A DNA stretch of 64,000 nucleotides from Halobacteriovorax sp. (GTDB lineage: Bacteria; Bdellovibrionota; Bacteriovoracia; Bacteriovoracales; Bacteriovoracaceae): the NCBI GenBank assembly GCA_002720865.1, contig PBIO01000011.1, positions 186,001 to 250,000 on the forward strand, given 5' to 3'. This document shows positions 17,590-26,815 of this stretch, piece after piece (position 1 is the first letter of the stretch; each line of letters begins with the position of its first letter). A program made the position numbers and the translations under genes. The notes beneath the pieces were generated by a model. That model searched no databases. It was given only the letters and a program-made list of their open reading frames with translations, and was not told the DNA's origin.

Positions 17590-18959
17590 TACTCTTTCTC
17601 CTTTAAATCTTCTACTGCTCCGTCAATAACATCCTTTACTCGTTCGCTATCCTTTAAAATCACTTCCACCTTATAACCGCTCTTTTCAAGCTTACTCACA
17701 TCAAGAGCGGTACCGGCCGGAAGCTTATTTAAGCTTTTATCCTTTCCTCTAATTGAGGCGATAACAAGATCGGGACCATCCACGACAACAGCAAGAACTG
17801 CTCCCATGGACATTAAAACAGTATGGGCAGGAAGCGCCACCATGGCATTATAACCAAGTACCATTGCTGACTTAGATGTAGTAAAAACGGTTTTCCCAGT
17901 GGCCTTTCCAAAATTATAAAACATAGACCCCACATGCTTACCAGTTCCAATCATTGAGCTTCCTATGACCTGACTCCCAGATGTAACTGCTCCAGCTGAA
18001 CTTATCACCACGCGGTTAAATGCAGAAAGTCCATGTCCTCCGACATAAGTTGGCATCACTGATGCGGCTCCTAAAATACCAAGTGAGGCATAAACTCCAG
18101 ACTCTACATAGGGCGATAATACATGGACTCCTAATTTACCCGTGTGAAATAAAACTCCACCCAAATTACTTACACCTCGGTAGGCCGTACTTGCGGCCAC
18201 GACAGGAGGAAAGAGAACCATCCCCCCACCTTTTTTCAAATTTCTTCCGCTAGGCTTAACCACTCCATAATAGGCCCACTTCAAGTAGCCCCATAAAACT
18301 TTTGGAATTGCTGTTATAGAATTGGATGCCTTTCCAGACTTATGATACTGATCTTCAAATTCGGCTTTGGCCTTTTTTAAACTACCTTTCCAAGAACGAT
18401 CAACCTCGCTCCCTTTCTTACTTCTAAATTTCCTTATAAATCTCTTAAAGTTTTTGATATCACCAGAGATCTCATCTCTCGTTTTACGAGGTGAGTTCAC
18501 TATGGCCTCAAGATCCTTTTCCATGCGGTTTACAAATTTCACATGCCCAAGAACAAAATGCTCCTTGGCCTTCCCAAAATTATTTTTTGAAAACTCCCAC
18601 TCGCTCCGGCTCAACTCTCTCGTTTCCTTTCGAATCGATTTAGAAGTTCTCTTAGAAAACTCATTTATCTTCTTAAGTGTCTGAAGCGCTTTTTTCGGAT
18701 GCTCCTTCTGAAAGGCCACAAACTCCGCCGAATCCTTCTTAAAGCTCGCCGCAAACTCCGCCCATGCCCTCGGCGTAGTCTTACTCACATCCCTATAAAT
18801 TTCCTTAAAATTCTTTTTCGTCGCTGGCACAATATACCAACCTTCCCGGTACATTTCCTTATGCTCCTCCACACTCCTCTCAAGAAAGTACTTCTTCTCC
18901 CTCGCAAAAAGCTCAAAGCACATACAGGCCATCACAAAAACAACGATCAAATTCCTCAT
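17589..18959 (-). CDS. Secreted paralogue of the downstream Gly-rich protein
   Basis: The start is taken at 18959 behind GGAGACAAT (an ATG at 18977 is in frame but lacks a site), giving 456 residues. The signal peptide is NLIVVFVMACMCFELFA. Residues 25-230 are basic and helical (Lys/Arg/Glu-rich), and 230-415 are rich in Gly, Ala, Ser and Val with GxG steps. A short C-terminal KVEVILKDSERVKD segment closes it. Its gene is first in the pair with the downstream 759-residue protein. The twin palindromes upstream probably control both. Export and membrane association are inferred; function is unknown. Confidence 0.6.
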   Translation of the reverse strand: MRNLIVVFVMACMCFELFAREKKYFLERSVEEHKEMYREGWYIVPATKKNFKEIYRDVSKTTPRAWAEFAASFKKDSAEFVAFQKEHPKKALQTLKKINEFSKRTSKSIRKETRELSRSEWEFSKNNFGKAKEHFVLGHVKFVNRMEKDLEAIVNSPRKTRDEISGDIKNFKRFIRKFRSKKGSEVDRSWKGSLKKAKAEFEDQYHKSGKASNSITAIPKVLWGYLKWAYYGVVKPSGRNLKKGGGMVLFPPVVAASTAYRGVSNLGGVLFHTGKLGVHVLSPYVESGVYASLGILGAASVMPTYVGGHGLSAFNRVVISSAGAVTSGSQVIGSSMIGTGKHVGSMFYNFGKATGKTVFTTSKSAMVLGYNAMVALPAHTVLMSMGAVLAVVVDGPDLVIASIRGKDKSLNKLPAGTALDVSKLEKSGYKVEVILKDSERVKDVIDGAVEDLKEKE

Positions 18960-19022
18960 ATTGTCTCCGATTCTCATCCCCGAATCTTATGACAATACCC
19001 ATTCCCCACTGCCCAAAAACAA

Positions 19023-19035
19023 GTTACATTGTAAC
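19023..19035. promoter_or_regulatory. Palindromic operator candidate 1
   Basis: GTTACATTGTAAC is a 13-nt near-palindrome (centre 19029) located 63 bp upstream of the Gly-rich pair's start. It is nearly identical to a second copy at 19096, with centres about 73 bp (seven helical turns) apart. Confidence 0.6.
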
Positions 19036-19095
19036 AAATTCACTTTTAAAACAATCCCAGACGGCATCTATTCGTTTTTTAATAGCGTCAAAAAT

Positions 19096-19108
19096 GTTAC
19101 AATGTAAC
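19096..19108. promoter_or_regulatory. Palindromic operator candidate 2
   Basis: GTTACAATGTAAC, which with flanking T and A makes a perfect 15-nt palindrome (TGTTACA-A-TGTAACA). It is 52 bp before the + strand gene at 19161. With the copy at 19023, it suggests two dimer sites for one regulator shared by the divergent genes. Confidence 0.6.
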
Positions 19109-19160
19109 AAGTATTCTTTATGCAAGAAAAATCTACTGGGATTTATGATAAAATCTTTTA

Positions 19161-19775
19161 ATGAGATGCCCATATTGTTCACATGAATTTCCACTCACTA
19201 GAGAACGTTATTTTGGTGCCGTAACCGGAAAGCACACCTGTCCAAATTGCATGGAGATATCAAGGTTAAAATGTGAGAGCTGGTGGATACCAGTTGTTTT
19301 TTACTCAAAGTATCTGTTTGGTTTTCTCGCTATACTTATTCTTGTAACAATTCTTGCAATATTTTTTGATATTCCTAGAAATGCTTTGCTAGTAATAAAA
19401 ATCATACTGATCATTAAATTTGCCTACGTTGTTCTTAAAGCTGATATGAAGCACGATGAAGAAGTCAAAAAATTGGTTAAGATCGATCACAAAGAACAAT
19501 ACTTCAAAAAAATAAAAGAAAATGACAAGTATCAGGGTGATGATGATTGGAGGATTGGCCCTCAATCAATTGATTTTAACAATCTAAAACTATATTTTCG
19601 CCAATATAGTCCTCAAGTTGGTGATGACCACGATCATTGCGATTTCTGTGGAGAAAAGTTCTCTATAATAATTGAAGAGGCCTTAAAAGAAGGGTACGTA
19701 ACTGAAAATGGATATCCTTGGGTCTGCAAACAATGCTACGAAGACTTTAAAGAAAGATTTAATCTAACTAGCTAA
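19161..19775 (+). CDS. Membrane protein with two zinc-binding modules
   Basis: The 204-residue protein starts with a zinc ribbon (CPYC...CPNC, about residues 3-33). Two membrane helices follow (about 45-67 and 73-92), then a soluble C-terminal part with HCDFCGEKFS and WVCKQCYEDF, a second four-Cys module. Both metal sites should face the cytoplasm. No family name is recognised. It is divergent from the Gly-rich pair across the twin palindromes. It is the last gene before the first tRNA-Arg-derived att-like copy. Confidence 0.6.
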   Translation: MRCPYCSHEFPLTRERYFGAVTGKHTCPNCMEISRLKCESWWIPVVFYSKYLFGFLAILILVTILAIFFDIPRNALLVIKIILIIKFAYVVLKADMKHDEEVKKLVKIDHKEQYFKKIKENDKYQGDDDWRIGPQSIDFNNLKLYFRQYSPQVGDDHDHCDFCGEKFSIIIEEALKEGYVTENGYPWVCKQCYEDFKERFNLTS

Positions 19776-19796
19776 AAACTTAACCTTCCATGTTTT

Positions 19797-19814
19797 AAAT
19801 GGCGGGGCGTGAGG
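19797..19814. other. att-like copy of the tRNA-Arg 3' end (18 nt)
   Basis: AAATGGCGGGGCGTGAGG is identical to 42234-42251, the 3' end (with CCA) of the tRNA-Arg gene plus three flanking bases. Identity stops there. It marks the left boundary of the accessory region. Confidence 0.7.
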
Positions 19815-19837
19815 TTGCCTAGAGTCCGAAACACACT

Positions 19838-21079
19838 TTAGCCACACTCTTTTCCAGAGTTACAGTGTTTATTTATCTTAGGTCTGTAGTATTTCCACTC
19901 CTCTCTTTTGACCCTAAGCTCAAGTTTAAGTTTTTTCTGACAGATATTTTCGTCATATATCTCTATCGGAGTTGCACCTTCCAAAGTGGAAGTTGGCATA
20001 TTATTGAACAACTCAACCGCTCTTTTGACCTTTTTATACAACCTTCCATAGGTGATAGGCTGGTATTTATTAATGAACCTATTCTTAAGTACACTGAAAA
20101 AAGACTCAACCATAGAATTCGAAAAGATCACATCTTTTCTCGCTATCATTTTCGTAATATTTTTACCAACTAATAGCTGTCGGACTTGTCCTCCAGTATT
20201 TTCTCCTCCACCATCACTCATCAGAAAATTCGGTTGACTCTCTTTTATCACCCCTTTCAGGTTCTTAATTGTCATGGCTTGTCCTTTCTTAAGACTGACC
20301 TTCCAATTAATGATCTTCCTGGAATAGTTATCCATTACAACTTGAACATAAGCATTCCGACCTTCTCTTAGTCGAAAGTAAGTCACATCAATATGCCAAA
20401 TTTCGTTTGGCCTAGAGGCTCTAATTCCCAATCTCGCCCTTTTTCGTTTTCTTTTCTTTCTTGGTCTACGACCAAACTCTCGTGCATATTTTCTCCAACA
20501 GTCATAACCAAAATAGAGATTCTCATGGCGAAAACCATGATATTGAAGACCTTTTACTGACAAGTGAGATAACTTAGGGTCCGCAACCATTTCTTGAACT
20601 TTCTTTTGTTCCGCGAATGTAATTTGATTGGGCGCCATTATTTTACACTTGTTAAAACTTATTTTTGGACAGCCCTTCGTTTCGACTTTAAATCTATAAT
20701 ACTTATCACTTCTGATTCTCATGCACCGACAGAGCGCAGATAAAGAAATCCATTTACGATACTTATCTATAATATCAATTATCTTTTCCCTATTTTGTTT
20801 GAGGTTATAGACATCTCTGACCCCCGTAAGGTTAGCTAACAATTCTTGAACGAATAAATTTTTTGCCTTCTCTTCTTGTAGCTCTTTTTCGAGTCTTTCA
20901 ATTTTATCCTCCAAGGCCTTATTAAAGTTTAGATTACCTACACGAACTCTTTTCTTTGCACTCCTAATCCAATACAAAGCTGTAGTTCTTGGGATATTAA
21001 GCTCGGGAAATAGGTTAGGATTTCCACTCTTGATGATCATTTTCTTGATTGAATCATCATATTTCTTATACTGAGCCAT
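19838..21079 (-). CDS. DDE transposase, IS481/IS3-like
   Basis: A single 413-residue ORF. The N-terminal HTH part (about residues 1-60) is followed by a coiled stretch, a second HTH-like region, and the rve integrase core. The core shows HIDVTYFRL (first Asp, about residue 229), FLMSDGGGENTGG (second Asp, about 286) and SMVESFFSVLKNRF (Glu, about 320). IS3 elements usually split this over two frames, so one uninterrupted ORF is closer to IS481-like or fused IS3 types. No clear terminal inverted repeats were found; a weak candidate pair is TGAGGTTGCCTA (19811) against the complement near 21155. Confidence 0.8.
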   Translation of the reverse strand: MAQYKKYDDSIKKMIIKSGNPNLFPELNIPRTTALYWIRSAKKRVRVGNLNFNKALEDKIERLEKELQEEKAKNLFVQELLANLTGVRDVYNLKQNREKIIDIIDKYRKWISLSALCRCMRIRSDKYYRFKVETKGCPKISFNKCKIMAPNQITFAEQKKVQEMVADPKLSHLSVKGLQYHGFRHENLYFGYDCWRKYAREFGRRPRKKRKRKRARLGIRASRPNEIWHIDVTYFRLREGRNAYVQVVMDNYSRKIINWKVSLKKGQAMTIKNLKGVIKESQPNFLMSDGGGENTGGQVRQLLVGKNITKMIARKDVIFSNSMVESFFSVLKNRFINKYQPITYGRLYKKVKRAVELFNNMPTSTLEGATPIEIYDENICQKKLKLELRVKREEWKYYRPKINKHCNSGKECG

Positions 21080-21175
21080 AGAGCCTCCTTTTGACGAAAA
21101 TTCGTCAGATGTCTGTCGTTTTTATGGGATTTTAGATATTTATCGGCTTTTTTAGACCAATATCACAGGTCGTGA

Positions 21176-21343
21176 AATTGGCTCGTTCATTGGGGCTTGA
21201 CGGATTTTAAGCAAATTTGGAATGGTTCAAGTCCAGTCCTGGGCACCTTTACAACTTACTACGATGATTTAATCGTTCAGCAGCTAAGAGAAGTTTCTGA
21301 CGTTAGAATATTTCCTAAGTTTTTGATTGTTGAGGAAAACTAA
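21176..21343 (+). pseudogene. Possible C-terminal coding remnant
   Basis: An open frame without a start codon ends at TAA 21341-21343 and reads as plausible protein (ending QQLREVSDVRIFPKFLIVEEN). It occupies the 323-bp gap between the transposase and 21403. It may be the tail of a gene cut by insertion. A tRNA-T-arm-like string at 21223-21246 lies within it. Apart from this and a TGACGAA/TTCGTCA inverted repeat at 21092-21107, nothing else is seen in the gap. Confidence 0.25.
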
Positions 21344-21402
21344 AAAAGTATGCTGAAAAGGTTCTTAATAATGAGCTTGCTTTTTCACTAAAATAGGATT
21401 TG

Positions 21403-21870
21403 TTATTTTTTGAACTTTTCTTTTAAAAGTTTTAGTGTTCCTTCGTAGTGATAGTCTTTGACTTCTAAGATATTGCTGTAGCACTGTTCAAGTTTAGGAT
21501 CGAGAATAATTTCTCCTTCTATTTCTCGAAGAAAAAGTATTAATCTATCACCCTTAAAAAGTTGATATGGTGTTTCGGTCATTCGATCTTCCCAAACTTT
21601 AAAATTAAATTTTTTTCCAAATTTATTTTTTCCTTTAAAAACTCGTATAACATCTGACTCTATAGATATATTTCTACCTGTGATGTAATGCCAAAATACT
21701 AAATCAGATAGTGCAAATCCAGAATCGGAGCCAGACCATGTAACATTCACTTCAATAACATACTGTGACTCTGCTACCATTTGCTTCTTATTTAATCTAG
21801 GGCATAAAGGTGTTGCGAAAGCAAGATTGCCCATAATAATAGTTGCAAAAATAATGATTGTGTATTTCAT
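21403..21870 (-). CDS. Secreted protein, NTR/TIMP-like pattern
   Basis: A signal peptide (IIIFATIIMGNLAFA) leads a 155-residue product. The middle follows the NTR-like pattern: a Cys near the mature start (PLCPRLNK), a YVIEVNVT strand, SDVIRVFKGK, and later FKGDRLILFL with a second Cys (EQCYSN). In other bacteria such folds occur in secreted small proteins of unknown role. The start lies 13 bp downstream of the PKD protein's stop, so co-transcription is likely. Confidence 0.5.
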   Translation of the reverse strand: MKYTIIIFATIIMGNLAFATPLCPRLNKKQMVAESQYVIEVNVTWSGSDSGFALSDLVFWHYITGRNISIESDVIRVFKGKNKFGKKFNFKVWEDRMTETPYQLFKGDRLILFLREIEGEIILDPKLEQCYSNILEVKDYHYEGTLKLLKEKFKK

Positions 21871-21883
21871 AATCTATCCTCTG

Positions 21884-24800
21884 TTACTCTTCTGGGCAAT
21901 CAGGGGTCACCCCACTAAAAGTTTTAGTTTTATCTTTAGAGCCAAAGTGATCTTCTACTCTTAATTTTAACTCAAGATCTCTTGTACTTCCACAAGCGAT
22001 ATCCCAATATCCAGAAAACGATGATCCACCACTGTTTCCACTGCTGAAGCCTCCAAGCCACCTGTAAGAAAGAACATTTCTACCAAAAGTATCCTCTGAA
22101 GTTGAGCCTGATGCCGTAACATTAAATCTAAAACTCTTACCATCTCCATTAATGTCCACTCTATCAACATCAAAGTTACTTATAACTGATCTTAAATTCC
22201 ATTTCTTTGTTTTAAAATTAATACTCTTATCAGATAAACTATTATTAAAGACACCTAGTTCAAAAGTTGGAGAAGAAAAATTTCCTGTATTTATATTTGT
22301 TATACAACGAGCAAGATAATAAAGTTCATTATTAAATACTGTTGTCAGTTGAAGGGAATCATTGGATATATTGAATATACTGTCTTCTCCGTCAGTCGCA
22401 GAAAGTTTGTTTATAGAATAGATGACAAGGTCTTTATCTTGTTTGCCTACATTTATCAATGTTCCATCACCATTATCACTTTGCCCTACATAGTTACTAC
22501 AGCCAGCTCCAGTGCTATCCGTATAGTTAAATTCTCTAATTGTTAGTCCTAATGGACCAATGTTTTGTCCACCTTTTGTTAAGTCAAATTTATTGCTTGA
22601 AGTACCGATATAGCTATCAATATTATTCTCTGGTCTGCTTCCTTGATTATTTGATCTTTTTAAAACTTCTATCAATGTTTCAACTTTAGCTAGTTGTAAA
22701 GATTCAATTCCTTTTTCTTCAACCTTTTTCTTTTGAAACTCGGCTATCATCGTTTCATTTTCTGTCTCAAATTCAAAGCCATCTCTTATAGCATTTATAA
22801 AAGAAATATGACCTTCAGGCATAAAGTCCCAAAAGAGGTATTTTTCATACCAGCGAATAGAGCGTTTTTTAGTACTTTCTAGTCCATTTGCTAAAAGAGA
22901 AGGAACGGTCGAATAATAACTACGATCTTCGAATACAACGTCGTTAATATATCTTTTAGCGATATCAGGATAAGCACCCATAACTCCATTTATCGCAATG
23001 TCTTCAGCAATAGACTCACGAGCGGCGTCAGTAGGAGTGCTTTCCCTGCATCCAATCGTATTAAATTGGTCTATATGTGCTAATTCGTGTATCAATAATA
23101 CGTCTATTGATTTACGAAAATTAGTGGCATTATACTCACCATTTAAGAAAATTGTTGACTCTGTATATGCGCCTGTTTTTGAGACGGAGCCAATCCCATT
23201 ACCTGAAAGATTATTTTTTCTTGAACTCAAGAATATTGTTTTTGGTAAACCTAAGTTACTTGTATAATTTCTTTGAATTGCTCGTATTAAATATCTCATA
23301 TTCTCATTAAAGTTTTCATCTATTATATCTGGTCTATCTGAAATTATCTGAACCCCTTTATAGGTTTTTTCATATTTAAATTCACTATAGCCCGGTGTGC
23401 CGTAGTCAATAGTTATTATTGTGTAGTTTAATGCTTCTTGTAAGCTACTAAACCCAAATGGACATATTCCTTGTGACTTATTAATAGGAATAGTTTGTTC
23501 TTGAGGATCAAATCGACTATGAAACAGTCCATCAGAAGTTAAATCTCTACCCGTTATTGTATATCTGTAACTTTCATTTAAGTTTGATAAATGCAAAAAG
23601 ACATTAGATTTAGGAACAGTTTCAAAAAAAATCTTCGTTGATTCGTTTGACTCTACTTTTTTAACCGTTAAATCAACAGGTGAAGTTAACCCATCTTCAA
23701 ATTCAAGCTCTAGACCGTGTTCCAGTGTGCCGGGAGCATTAATCTGTAGAATTTGGCCAGATGAAACATTACTTGCTTGAAATATCACAGTTGGGTTAAC
23801 AATATCGACAAATATGCTTCTATTAAATGTAAAATTATCTTTAGTTACTTCATAAACAAGCTCAATTTTTCCAACTTCTGATACTACTGGGGTAAACGTA
23901 AACTCACCAGTCAGAGAATCAAAGCTATGATTTACTTGATTACCTACTATAGATAAGTTGAAAGATGCTACACCGCTAGTTGTATTACTTTCAAATCTTG
24001 GAGTAAATGAAAACTCTCTTCCTACAATCGCAGTAAATTCATTTTCTTCTCCAATATACGCTGGGCCAGCACTTGCATTGATTGGTATTTGTGCCTCGGC
24101 AAAAGAGCCATCTTCATCGCTAACTTTTAAAAAGAGTATTTTTTCTCCTGTGGTCGTAATGGTTTTGTTAAAAATACCACTATTAAATTCTTCACCATCT
24201 TCATCTGTCCAAGTAAAGGTTAGGCTTTTTCCCTCTGGGTCTGTACTCGTTGAAGCGTCTACGCTTATTTCAAATGGTACAGTCCCTACAAAAGATTCAG
24301 TATTTAATCCAATAAGAGGAATACCATTAACAAGAACATTTCTTGTCATTGTTGATGAGTTATCCCACTCATTTATTATTGTTAAACTAACTTCGTGAGT
24401 TCCAAGAGGAAGATTTTCAAAGATCACGGACTCATCATTTGAATACTCTACATCATTTAATTTCCAAGTCCTTTGAATAATATTTGCTGAATCTCCAGCA
24501 GATGATAGATCAGAAGTTGCTGAAAAAGAAGTATTTGGATTCGCTAGGAAAGGTAGTTCTGAAATAAAGGCATCAGGAATAGGTGCTTTTTTAAATTCTA
24601 AAGAGAGGCTATCTTTCTCTACAAAAAAGCCATTATCAAAATCAATTCTAAGTGAGGCCGTTAGGTCGTTATCATCTGAAACAGAAAAACTAACTGATTC
24701 ACCTGTGTAGGAATCTCCGTTACTGACAATCCAAGAGTAAGAACTAACCGTATTCCCAAAATGGCTACTGGTTGAAGAACAATCAACTTCCCTTATTTCA

Positions 24801-25948
24801 CCTTGAAGGCAGTTAATAGAAATCACAGGAATGTCTTCTATTGTTACTTGCGCTTGAACAGGTGCGCTCACTTGTCCAGAAGTATCAACAACCTGTAAGG
24901 AGATCGTTTTCATTCCGGCAAAAGAATAAGTATGCCTTACAGGACTTCCGTCATTTGAAACTAGAGTATTTCCATCACCAAAATTATAATTGTATTCTGA
25001 TATTCCTAAATCATCACTTGAGCCATTAGGGTTACACTCAATTTCATCAAAATTAACAAGAGAGCAAGATAACATCGCGATAGGTGCATTATCCTCTGCT
25101 TTAATAAGAGTGACACTAGAGCTTACCTGATCGCCTCTTGATGTAATAGCGGTAGCAACGCCAAGATAAGAGCCATTTGCTTCATACTGATGAGTAAATC
25201 TATTTTCGCTAAATACTCCATCTTCGGCGGCGAGTATTTCAATCGTACCATCACCCCAATTCATTTGAATTTCTGTTAACTCTTCTGTTTTATCAACTGA
25301 GAGAACATCGCAAATAAAATCGCCTGCATTGTTATCTGAAAAACATGATACTTCTGCGATTAGATCAGCACCGGATTCAGTCACAACGACTCGCTGAGTT
25401 TGTGAATCCGTTTTTCCTGCAAAATCTGTAACTGTTAAAGTTGCAAAGTAAACCCCAGGATTATAGAAATGAACAACGTCAGATCCCGTCCCTGTTGAGC
25501 CATCGCCATACGCCCAGTGGTAGCTAATTATTTCACCATTGGGACTTCCTGAGTATTGTTCTAAAAATCTAACATGACCCGTATTTTCTCCTTCAAATTC
25601 TACATAGACCTCATAGTTCGCAACTGGATTAAGCATTTCGGGGTCAGTGCTATCAACTGTAATTTCTTTTGATAAACTTGTTGTTAACCCTGATTCACTC
25701 GTCATGCTAACCGTTACGTTATAAGTTCCACTTGAAGCGTAGTTATGAGTAAAGAAATACTTCTCAGCTTCTTCTGGCTCGCTTCCATCACCCCAATCAA
25801 TAGTCATTCCTATAAACTCATAAGGGTCAAAAGAATCTACCGCATTTAAAAAGACCTGATTAGGCCCAGACTGAGCTAGATTAAATCTTACATAAGGCGC
25901 ACCTTCATTAGTTGTTAAATCAACAAAGAAATTTAAAGCTACGGCCAA
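21884..25948 (-). CDS. PKD-repeat protein with HExxH metalloprotease-like domain, N-terminus missing
   Basis: The 1354-residue reading frame contains about seven PKD or PKD-like repeats (about residues 20-630; conserved WGDGS, FGDG and HxYxxxGxY motifs). A He_PIG-like cadherin-type repeat follows (about 640-720), then a putative zinc protease region (HELAHIDQF near residue 960, with ESIAED about 20 residues on) and a final beta-rich PKD-like tail. Such proteins are secreted adhesins or proteases. No ATG, signal peptide or Shine-Dalgarno site fits the start; the best is TTG 25948, and the frame opens 20 codons earlier in unrelated-looking sequence. It is probably a 5'-truncated remnant. Confidence 0.7.
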   Translation of the reverse strand: MAVALNFFVDLTTNEGAPYVRFNLAQSGPNQVFLNAVDSFDPYEFIGMTIDWGDGSEPEEAEKYFFTHNYASSGTYNVTVSMTSESGLTTSLSKEITVDSTDPEMLNPVANYEVYVEFEGENTGHVRFLEQYSGSPNGEIISYHWAYGDGSTGTGSDVVHFYNPGVYFATLTVTDFAGKTDSQTQRVVVTESGADLIAEVSCFSDNNAGDFICDVLSVDKTEELTEIQMNWGDGTIEILAAEDGVFSENRFTHQYEANGSYLGVATAITSRGDQVSSSVTLIKAEDNAPIAMLSCSLVNFDEIECNPNGSSDDLGISEYNYNFGDGNTLVSNDGSPVRHTYSFAGMKTISLQVVDTSGQVSAPVQAQVTIEDIPVISINCLQGEIREVDCSSTSSHFGNTVSSYSWIVSNGDSYTGESVSFSVSDDNDLTASLRIDFDNGFFVEKDSLSLEFKKAPIPDAFISELPFLANPNTSFSATSDLSSAGDSANIIQRTWKLNDVEYSNDESVIFENLPLGTHEVSLTIINEWDNSSTMTRNVLVNGIPLIGLNTESFVGTVPFEISVDASTSTDPEGKSLTFTWTDEDGEEFNSGIFNKTITTTGEKILFLKVSDEDGSFAEAQIPINASAGPAYIGEENEFTAIVGREFSFTPRFESNTTSGVASFNLSIVGNQVNHSFDSLTGEFTFTPVVSEVGKIELVYEVTKDNFTFNRSIFVDIVNPTVIFQASNVSSGQILQINAPGTLEHGLELEFEDGLTSPVDLTVKKVESNESTKIFFETVPKSNVFLHLSNLNESYRYTITGRDLTSDGLFHSRFDPQEQTIPINKSQGICPFGFSSLQEALNYTIITIDYGTPGYSEFKYEKTYKGVQIISDRPDIIDENFNENMRYLIRAIQRNYTSNLGLPKTIFLSSRKNNLSGNGIGSVSKTGAYTESTIFLNGEYNATNFRKSIDVLLIHELAHIDQFNTIGCRESTPTDAARESIAEDIAINGVMGAYPDIAKRYINDVVFEDRSYYSTVPSLLANGLESTKKRSIRWYEKYLFWDFMPEGHISFINAIRDGFEFETENETMIAEFQKKKVEEKGIESLQLAKVETLIEVLKRSNNQGSRPENNIDSYIGTSSNKFDLTKGGQNIGPLGLTIREFNYTDSTGAGCSNYVGQSDNGDGTLINVGKQDKDLVIYSINKLSATDGEDSIFNISNDSLQLTTVFNNELYYLARCITNINTGNFSSPTFELGVFNNSLSDKSINFKTKKWNLRSVISNFDVDRVDINGDGKSFRFNVTASGSTSEDTFGRNVLSYRWLGGFSSGNSGGSSFSGYWDIACGSTRDLELKLRVEDHFGSKDKTKTFSGVTPDCPEE

Positions 25949-26074
25949 TAATGAAGCACTTGGTGGACTAAAAGCCCGACATGCTACAAACAGTGGAACC
26001 CCAGATCAAAGCCTGAGAGTAGAAGTAAAAACTGCTAAAGTATGGATAGAAATGCTAATGCATAGGTGGGCAAA

Positions 26075-26812
26075 TCATTTAGATGCAACATAAGCTGATA
26101 CAGCTGCAGCTAAACCACTAATCAAGTTTTTAACAGAGTTGAATTCATTTGGTTCAGTGTACTTACCCTTTAGGCCGGTTTCATAATCAGAGCATATTAA
26201 CGCTGCATTATCGTATAACCCCTCTCGAACAAGTTTTTCACAAAAAATCTGGTACCTTTCGATATAGGAAGTTCCTTCAAACTCTTCAAGAACAGAAAAG
26301 TGAGGAGAACTGCATCTGACGGGTGCTACTGATTTAGGATTTGACTCAACTAACATCAAATAGCCCAAGTAAGGCTTAAAATTTTTTCCAAACACTTTTT
26401 CCCTAAATGCGACGTTAAAGTCTGTGGCAGACCCTAAAGCTTCTTCACATCGGTTATTAAAATTATTACCAAAAGATCCGACTTGCGATTTAAATTCAAT
26501 AACGGCAATGAGATTCTCGCCATCAATGACTAAAACATCCCAGTTTTTAGTAGGTCTAAAAAAGCCAGGCAATGTCAAATTTGTTCTTCCATCTGTTAAA
26601 ACACAGGAAGCCTCTAGTCCATTACTCTCAACAGTTTTTTTAATGAGCTCTAGGAAACCATCCATATTTTTACCGGCGGTAACAGCTCCCCTGTTCCCCT
26701 GGTCAGCTTTTCCTTCTTCTTTGTTTTTTTTAGTTGCAGAATCTCTAGTTACCCAAAAATGCTTTACTGCTGAAGAGGTATATTTTTTATAAAACCCTAT
26801 TTCAATGCTCAT
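26075..26812 (-). CDS. PaeR7I/XhoI-type type II restriction endonuclease
   Basis: The 245-residue protein matches the PaeR7I family along its length: RGAVTAGKNMDGF (about residues 42-54), PGFFRPTKNWDVLV (about 82-95), AVIEFKSQVGSFGNNFNNR (about 104-122; Glu-x-Lys of the nuclease core) and EEALGSATD. Known members cut CTCGAG. It lies 3 bp downstream of the adenine methyltransferase stop, so the two are one operon. CTCGAG occurs in this window (for example 1912, 51946, 59882), which implies protection by the methylase. Confidence 0.9.
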   Translation of the reverse strand: MSIEIGFYKKYTSSAVKHFWVTRDSATKKNKEEGKADQGNRGAVTAGKNMDGFLELIKKTVESNGLEASCVLTDGRTNLTLPGFFRPTKNWDVLVIDGENLIAVIEFKSQVGSFGNNFNNRCEEALGSATDFNVAFREKVFGKNFKPYLGYLMLVESNPKSVAPVRCSSPHFSVLEEFEGTSYIERYQIFCEKLVREGLYDNAALICSDYETGLKGKYTEPNEFNSVKNLISGLAAAVSAYVASK

Positions 26813-26815
26813 GTT

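Noticed and set aside
19811-21166. Possible terminal inverted repeats of the transposase element
   Set aside because: TGAGGTTGCCTA and its right-side partner match only partly; the boundaries are not established.
21223-21246. tRNA-T-arm-like string GGTTCAAGTCC with following GGGCACC
   Set aside because: No acceptor 5' half and weak stem; it also reads as coding remnant. Not enough to call a tRNA fragment.
25923-26093. Short + strand open frame ending LMHRWANHLDAT
   Set aside because: No start, about 55 residues, no recognised family; overlaps the truncated 5' end of the PKD frame.
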